From positions 1 through 6,791 of the forward strand of contig JABGQJ010000421.1 of the NCBI GenBank assembly GCA_018648945.1: a DNA stretch of 6,791 nt, given 5' to 3'. The translations under genes and the position numbers were made by a program. The notes beneath the pieces were generated by a model. It searched no databases, was not told the DNA's origin, and saw only the letters and a program-made list of their open reading frames with translations. Below are positions 5,432 to 6,791 of the stretch, in pieces. The first letter of the stretch is position 1, and each line of letters begins with the position of its first letter. The DNA is from Victivallales bacterium (GTDB lineage: Bacteria > Verrucomicrobiota > Lentisphaeria > Oligosphaerales > Lenti-02).

Positions 5432-6694
5432 ATGACAGAGCAAGCTGCTATTCCCGTCCCGGAACCCCGGATCGAGCGCTTCGAGCACCTGGCCTACGGC
5501 ATGTTCATCCACTGGGGGGTCTATTCCCAGCTGGGGCGTGGCGAGTGGGTCATGAACCGCGAGAAGATCCCGGTCGAGGAATACACCAAGCTCAAGGATA
5601 CCTTCACGGCGGCGGACTTCGACGGTCGCGCCATCGCTCGCATCGCCAAGAATGCGGGGATGAAGTACATCACCCTCACCACCCGGCACCATGACGGGTT
5701 CAGTCTCTACGACACGCGTGGCCTGAGCGACTTCGACGCACCCCATTCACCGGCCGGCCGCGACCTGATCGCAGACTATGTCGAAGGCTGCCGGGCCGAG
5801 GGGATCATCCCCTTCTTCTACCACACCACGCTCGACTGGCGTTGGCAGTCGCACACCTGCGACGACGCCACCTTCAACGAGTATCTGGACTACCTCTACA
5901 AGTCGGTGGAAGTGCTCTGCACGCACTATGGCCCGATCGGTGGCATGTGGTTCGATGGCGACTGGTCGCGGCGTCAGGCGGACTGGAAGCACGACCGGCT
6001 ATACAGCATGATCCGTCGTCTCCAGCCCGAGGCCATGATCATCAACAACACCGGCATCGGCAACGAGGGCGCGGTCAGCCACGGCGGTGTGGACAGCGTC
6101 ACCTTCGAGCAGTCCATGCCCAAGGCGTTGGACCGGCGCGGCCATGCCCGGTACATCGCCGGCGAGATGTGCCAGACCATGAACTCCCACTGGGGCATCG
6201 GTGCCAACGACTACTCCTTCAAGTCGCCGGCCAACGTGATCGAGAATCTGGCCAGTTGCCGCAAGGTGGGGGCCAACTACCTCCTGAATGTGGGGCCCAC
6301 CGCCACGGGCGCGATTCCCGACTACGAAGCCGCCTCCCTGGCGGTGGCCGGGCGTTGGGCCGAGCAGCACGCTTTGCCTGTCTACGATGGCAAGCCCGTT
6401 CCCGTCTCCTGCCGAGGGCGCGATTTCGTGCTCGAAGCCGACGGCAAGCTCTACTGGTTCGTCTACGACCTGCGCATCGCCGGGCATGGCCAGGTAACCG
6501 TCAGCGTCGGTGGCGCGGGTCCCCGGGTGGCGCAGGGCATCAAGCAACCCATCAAGAAGGTGAGTTGGCTGGACAACGGCGAGGCACTCGCCTTCTCCCA
6601 GAATGCCGATGCGGGCTTGGCCACGGTCAACTTCACGGGCTACCCGTACGGCACCAATCTGGTGGTCCGCGTGGCCGAGATCGAGCTCGACTGA
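5432..6694 (+). CDS. Alpha-L-fucosidase, glycoside hydrolase family 29
   Basis: The 420-residue protein should release terminal alpha-L-fucose from glycans by the retaining mechanism of GH29. Visible active-site features are the N-terminal IHWG (26-29), GEW (37-39), the HHDGF pair (86-90), FFYH (128-131) and GGMWFDGDW (170-178). D175 in the last motif fits the conserved nucleophile position. The later motifs TFEQ (E226) and GEMCQTMNSHWG (E245) match the conserved GH29 region before the SWGY-like segment. Which Glu serves as acid/base cannot be fixed by eye, because this residue varies within the family. NYLLNVGPTATGAIP (283-297) is a typical end of the catalytic barrel. Residues ~320-420 look like a small C-terminal beta-sandwich. 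The N-terminus (MTEQAAIPVPEP) has no signal peptide, so a cytoplasmic enzyme acting on imported oligosaccharides is likely. It is compact beside many 450-600-residue GH29 enzymes but appears complete. The start is chosen from the AAGGA site. It lies 179 bases downstream of the beta-helix gene on the same strand. Confidence 0.92.
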   Translation: MTEQAAIPVPEPRIERFEHLAYGMFIHWGVYSQLGRGEWVMNREKIPVEEYTKLKDTFTAADFDGRAIARIAKNAGMKYITLTTRHHDGFSLYDTRGLSDFDAPHSPAGRDLIADYVEGCRAEGIIPFFYHTTLDWRWQSHTCDDATFNEYLDYLYKSVEVLCTHYGPIGGMWFDGDWSRRQADWKHDRLYSMIRRLQPEAMIINNTGIGNEGAVSHGGVDSVTFEQSMPKALDRRGHARYIAGEMCQTMNSHWGIGANDYSFKSPANVIENLASCRKVGANYLLNVGPTATGAIPDYEAASLAVAGRWAEQHALPVYDGKPVPVSCRGRDFVLEADGKLYWFVYDLRIAGHGQVTVSVGGAGPRVAQGIKQPIKKVSWLDNGEALAFSQNADAGLATVNFTGYPYGTNLVVRVAEIELD

Positions 6695-6791
6695 CGCGCA
6701 GAAAAAGGCTGTAGGCCACACGTGGGAGGAGCGGGGGGAGTGCACCGGGGCCCGGCGCACCTACCTGGGGAATCGTGGCCGGGAGCGCCGG
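6695..6791. other. Non-coding tail after the fucosidase gene with partial inverted repeats
   Basis: No gene start with a ribosome binding site is visible. TGC-A-CCGG / CCGG-C-GCA at 6741-6759 forms a hairpin with one internal mismatch. CCGGCGC (6752-6758) can instead pair with GCGCCGG (6785-6791) at the window edge. There is no T-run, so a terminator cannot be claimed. It may be the start of another GC-rich structured intergenic stretch like the one at 5255-5400. Confidence 0.3.

Overview
The window holds two protein-coding genes on the + strand, separated by a 179-base intergenic stretch packed with hairpins. Both are GC-rich by eye and read the same way. The first gene enters from the left edge of the window and ends at 5252. 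It encodes the C-terminal 1749 residues of a very large, probably secreted, right-handed parallel beta-helix protein. The second gene (5432-6694) encodes a complete GH29-type alpha-L-fucosidase of 420 residues. No RNA gene, CRISPR array, transposase or phage gene was recognised.

Region 1-5252 is modular. Three beta-helix tracts are built from 24-32-residue rungs with a GGGMYN / SSP / SNCVF / GN pattern. Each tract is followed by a domain resembling the 'choice-of-anchor Q' motif (SPGIDAGD ... DL.GN.R.QG ... VD.GPYEY). The first two of these are followed by an InlB-B/bacterial-repeat-like domain, and then by a new helix entry segment (GDGSSW, L.GGGEVWVA, GVY, RNGV.VRGGFPAD, SGDIG, a D-rich motif). 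The third is followed by two fibronectin-III-like domains, an Ig/PKD-like domain and a C-terminal two-lobed GWN...GYW domain. The whole ~1.63 kb module is visibly duplicated. From 810 to at least 1457 the duplicate keeps a constant spacing of 1626 bases.

Region 5253-5431 contains at least six perfect short inverted repeats in tandem, starting 3 bases after the first stop codon. A clear ribosome binding site (AAGGA) precedes the fucosidase ATG. Region 6695-6791 has no convincing gene and only partial inverted repeats that reach the window edge.

Organism (inference): the combination of giant beta-helix / choice-of-anchor proteins, a GWN...GYW C-terminus and a GH29 fucosidase in a GC-rich genome fits the PVC superphylum (Lentisphaerota, Kiritimatiellota, Verrucomicrobiota or Planctomycetota). 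The sequence alone does not settle this. The two genes may be functionally linked, as a surface glycan- or particle-binding protein beside a fucosidase. The dense hairpins and separate ribosome binding site do not prove an operon. Nothing here amounts to a clearly new system. The most unusual items are the hairpin array, the G9 tract inside the surface-protein gene, the cysteine ladder with its Ser-terminated end rung, and the two-lobed C-terminal domain.
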